Assembly: GCF_014648995.1 (NCBI RefSeq)
Contig: NZ_BMSE01000002.1
Span: 434,001-498,000 of the forward strand
DNA: 64,000 nucleotides
Direction: 5' to 3'
DNA from: Streptomyces massasporeus
Lineage (GTDB): Bacteria; Actinomycetota; Actinomycetes; Streptomycetales; Streptomycetaceae
Position 1 is the first letter of the stretch; each line of letters starts with the position of its first letter. Shown here piece after piece: positions 61,327-64,000 of the stretch. The notes beneath the pieces are model-generated. The model saw only the letters and a list, made by a program, of their open reading frames with translations, was not told where the DNA came from and did not search any database. A program made the position numbers and the translations under genes.

Positions 61327-63752
61327 TGCTCGCCCCCAACGGCCTGGCCCGCGCGGCCCTCCGGTTCCGTCCCGCCGCGTTCGTCGGCACCTTCGTCGCC
61401 CTCGTACTGGCCGCCACGATCGTGTCGGCCTGCGGCATCCTCCTGGAGACGGGCGTACGCGCCACGGTCCCGCCCGAGCGCTACGCGCACGTCCCCGCGG
61501 TGGCCGCGGCCGGGCAGCGGGCCGGGAACCCCGACGAGGGCGGCGTGGTGCCGGACCGGGCCCGCCTCGAGGACTCCCTGGTCGCGAAGGCCGCCGCGGT
61601 GCCGGGAGTACGGGCCGCGATTCCCGACGTCACCTTCCCGGTGCTCACGCCCGAGGGGACGCTCACCGCACACGGCTGGGGCTCCACCGCCTTCACCGGC
61701 GAACGCCTCACCAGCGGCCGCGCCCCCGGCCCCGGCGAGGTCGTCCTCGCCCCCGGCTCACCACGCCCGGCCGGCGGCGCCGTCGCCCTCACCCTCCCCG
61801 ACGGCCCCCGCACCTACCGCGTCTCCGGAACCACCGCCGCCGGGCAGGGCACGGTGTGGTTCAGCGACGCCGAAGCCGTCCGCGTCTCCGGCCACCCCCA
61901 CCGCGTCGACGCCATCGCGGTCCTCCCCGACCCCGGTGTCGGCACGGCACCCCTGAAGTCCCGCCTCGCCCACGCCCTGGGCGGCCGGACCGAGATCCAC
62001 ACCGGCGACGACCGGGGCACCGTGGAGGACCCCGCCCTCACCGAAGCCCGGGAGGTGCTGATCGGAATCGGCGGCTCCTTCGGCGGTGTCGCCACCATGG
62101 TCGCCGTCTTCACCGCGGCCGGCACGGTCGCCCTCGCGATCGGCCGCCGCGCCCGCGAGTTCGCCCTGCTGCGCGCCATCGGCATCACCCCGCGGCAGAT
62201 CCGCCGCGCCATCGCCACCGAGGCGCTGCTCGTCGCGCCCGTCGCGGGCGCCCTCGGCTGCCTGCCCGGAATCGCCCTGGCCGCCTGGTGGTTCGGCCGG
62301 CTGAAGGACAAGGGCGCCGTCCCGGCACCCGTCGATCTCGCCGTCTCCTGGATCCCCCTCACCGTCACGACCGGCACGGTCCTGGTCACCGCCCTGCTCG
62401 CCGGGTACATGGCCGCGCACCGCAGTTCACGCATCAAGCCGGGGCAGGCGCTGAGCGAGGCGTCCGTGGAGCGGCTGCGTCCGGGCTGGATCCGCACACC
62501 GCTCGGCGTGGCCGCGGCGGCCGGCGGTTTCGTGTGCGCGGGCCTGGCCGCTTCGGCGACGGGCGAGGACGCGGCCAACGCCGCCCTCGGTGTGGTCATG
62601 CTGTTCATGCTGGCCGTCGCACTGCTGGGCCCGCTGATCGCCCGCGCCTGCGCGTCCCTGCTCGGGCTCCCCCTGCGCGGTGCGGGCGCACCCGCCGCTC
62701 TGGCCGCGGCCAACTCCCGTACCAACGCCCGGCGTCTGGCCTCCGCGATCACTCCGATCGTGCTCGCCATGGCGTTCTCCTCCGTGCTGGTCTTCCTGCA
62801 CACCAGCGAGGACCGGGTCACCGCGGAGCAGCAGCGGGCGGGCATCGTCGCCGATCACGTCGTCACGGCCGACGAGGGCGCCCTGCCCCCGGACGCGGTA
62901 CGACGGGCCGGGCGCACACCCGAAGTCACCGCGGCCGTGGGCCTGCTGAGGACATCGGTCCTCGTCCGGGCCTCGGGCGCCCTGACCCCGGTCTCCGCCC
63001 AGGGCGTCACGGGCTCGGCCCGCGACCTGGCCGCCGTACAGGACCTGGACGTCGAGAAGGGCCGACTGTCGCTGAAGCCGGGCGAGATCGCCCTCGACAC
63101 GTCCGTCGCCCGGAACGCGAAGGTCGGGGTCGGCGACCGCATCCGCCTCCACCTGCCCGACGGCACCAGGGCCACCCCGCTGGTGGCGGCGACGTACGGA
63201 CGCGGCATGGGCCTGTCCCAGGTCACGTTCCACCGCACCGACCTGGCCCGCCACGTCAGTTCGCCCTTCGACACCGAACTGTGGGTCAAGGGCGGCACGG
63301 CGAAGGCCCTCGCCCCGCTCGGCCGGGTCCTGGACCGCGCCGACCACACCACCGCCCGGTCCCTCGACCGTGAGCTCAACGCCTGGGCCAACACGGTCAT
63401 GGCGGCCGTTCTCGGTGGCTTCGCGGCGGTCGCTGCCGTCAACACCCTGGTGATGACGGTCCTGGACCGCCGCGGCGAACTCGGCACGCTCCGCCTGCTC
63501 GGCTCCACCCGCCGCCAGGTCCTGCGCATGGTCCGCTGGGAGGCCCTGCTGGTCGCCGTCGCGGGCATCGCGCTCGGCACGGCGATCGCCCTGGCCACTC
63601 TCGTCCCGATGATGAGGGGCCTGACGGGCCAGGGGCCGTACATCCCGCCGCTCGTCTACGGCTCGTTCGCCGCCGCGATCCTCGTCGTCGGCACGGCCGC
63701 GGCCACCCTTCCTGCCCGGGCGGCGCTGCGCGGGGAGACACTGGAGCGGTGA
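61326..63752 (+). CDS. FtsX/MacB-type ABC transporter permease
   Basis: 808 residues. Two FtsX domains: an N-terminal helix (AAFVGTFVALVLAATIVSAC), a large extracellular domain and three helices near 240-380 (MVAVFTAAGTVALAIGRRAR, EFALLRAIGITPRQIRRAIA). A second set follows at about 690-800 (VLDRRGELGTLRLLGSTRRQ). Members do not import solutes but export peptides or drugs, or transmit force to outer partners. Coupled to the ATPase; its stop overlaps the next gene (GTGA). No sensor kinase or response regulator is in view. Confidence 0.92.
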
Positions 63753-64000
63753 CCGAGACATCCCGGATGACCCTGGCCCAGGTCGAGGCGACCGCCCGCG
63801 CCGCACACACCGGCCAGACCGACAAGGCGGGACGGCCCTACGCCGAACACCTGCGGGCCGTGGCGGAGGGCGTACGGGCGCGGGGCGGCGACGACGAGCA
63901 GATCGCGGCGGCCTGGCTGCACGACGCGGTCGAGGACGACGCCCTCTCCGCGGAGTGGCTGCGCGGGGCCGGCTTGAGCAGCCGTACGAAGGACATCGTG
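63749..64000 (+). CDS. HD-domain hydrolase (MESH1/SpoT-hydrolase-like), truncated by window end
   Basis: 84 codons are visible from GTG 63749, overlapping the permease stop. AAHTGQTDKAGRPYAEHLRA followed by IAAAWLHDAVEDDALSAEWL is the HD-domain pattern of small (p)ppGpp-hydrolase-like proteins, with the HD pair and a following ED. The C-terminal half lies beyond the window. Coupling to the exporter is by overlap; a functional link is not evident. Confidence 0.8.
   Translation, partial: MTETSRMTLAQVEATARAAHTGQTDKAGRPYAEHLRAVAEGVRARGGDDEQIAAAWLHDAVEDDALSAEWLRGAGLSSRTKDIV

Overview
The window is high-GC actinobacterial chromosome, almost certainly Streptomyces. The support is codon use with G/C at third positions, frequent GTG starts, probable leaderless promoters, a Nur-type TTGCAA-N5-TTGCAA box in front of an iron superoxide dismutase gene, a PhoP-like box, and a short leader peptide of the Streptomyces 'RRYVDL' type. 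The mix of conserved housekeeping genes (malQ, two pepN, asd, sodF, rpiB, Fpg/Nei glycosylase) with accessory blocks suggests a core region carrying insertions. No tRNA, rRNA, CRISPR array or recognisable riboswitch was seen.

Layout. 0-8 kb: a PadR regulator cut by the window edge with a palindromic operator, a secreted GH84-type hexosaminidase, a small repeat protein abutting malQ, a small membrane protein, and a divergent MarR/EamA efflux pair with a clear operator. 8-14 kb: pepN, the scar of a deleted divergent LysR-MFS pair, a DUF1203 gene, asd, and an ECF sigma factor with a membrane partner. 14-24 kb: a tnpB-only IS200/IS605-type element whose right end supplies the stop codon of a large secreted subtilase; then a Nudix hydrolase, a Tat-exported metallophosphoesterase behind a PHO-like box, a secreted serine hydrolase and a DUF559-like protein. 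24-28 kb: a second pepN and a DsbA-fold mycothiol-type reductase.

28-40 kb: a reverse-strand cluster of ten genes (lipoprotein, two permeases, ATPase, DeoR regulator, second ATPase, 2-hydroxyacid dehydrogenase, FGGY kinase, glycerophosphodiesterase, zinc-ribbon protein). It faces a second FGGY kinase, a histidine phosphatase and a methyltransferase across an operator-like region. It looks like an uptake and phosphorylation system for a polyol or sugar not identified here. TTA (bldA) codons were seen only in its lipoprotein and one ATPase. 40-50 kb: sodF under a Nur box, an amino-acid permease, then a sulfonate-type sulfur-scavenging operon (lipoprotein, permease, ATPase, flavin monooxygenase, TauD dioxygenase). 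That operon is preceded by a 12-codon Cys-rich leader ORF with two competing hairpins. Upstream of it is a ROK repressor gene with its own leader peptide.

50-64 kb: bioY, an LPXTG surface protein divergent from a Ser/Thr kinase, a second amino-acid permease, rpiB, an 850-bp block of G-rich tandem repeats, an Fpg/Nei glycosylase, an Eis-like acetyltransferase, a SpoIIE/PP2C phosphatase, a MacB/FtsX-type ABC exporter, and the start of an HD-domain hydrolase. The most interesting items are the Cys-leader/ROK/sulfur module, the bldA-marked polyol-type operon, the TnpB element at the subtilase stop codon, the LysR-MFS deletion scar and the repeat block.
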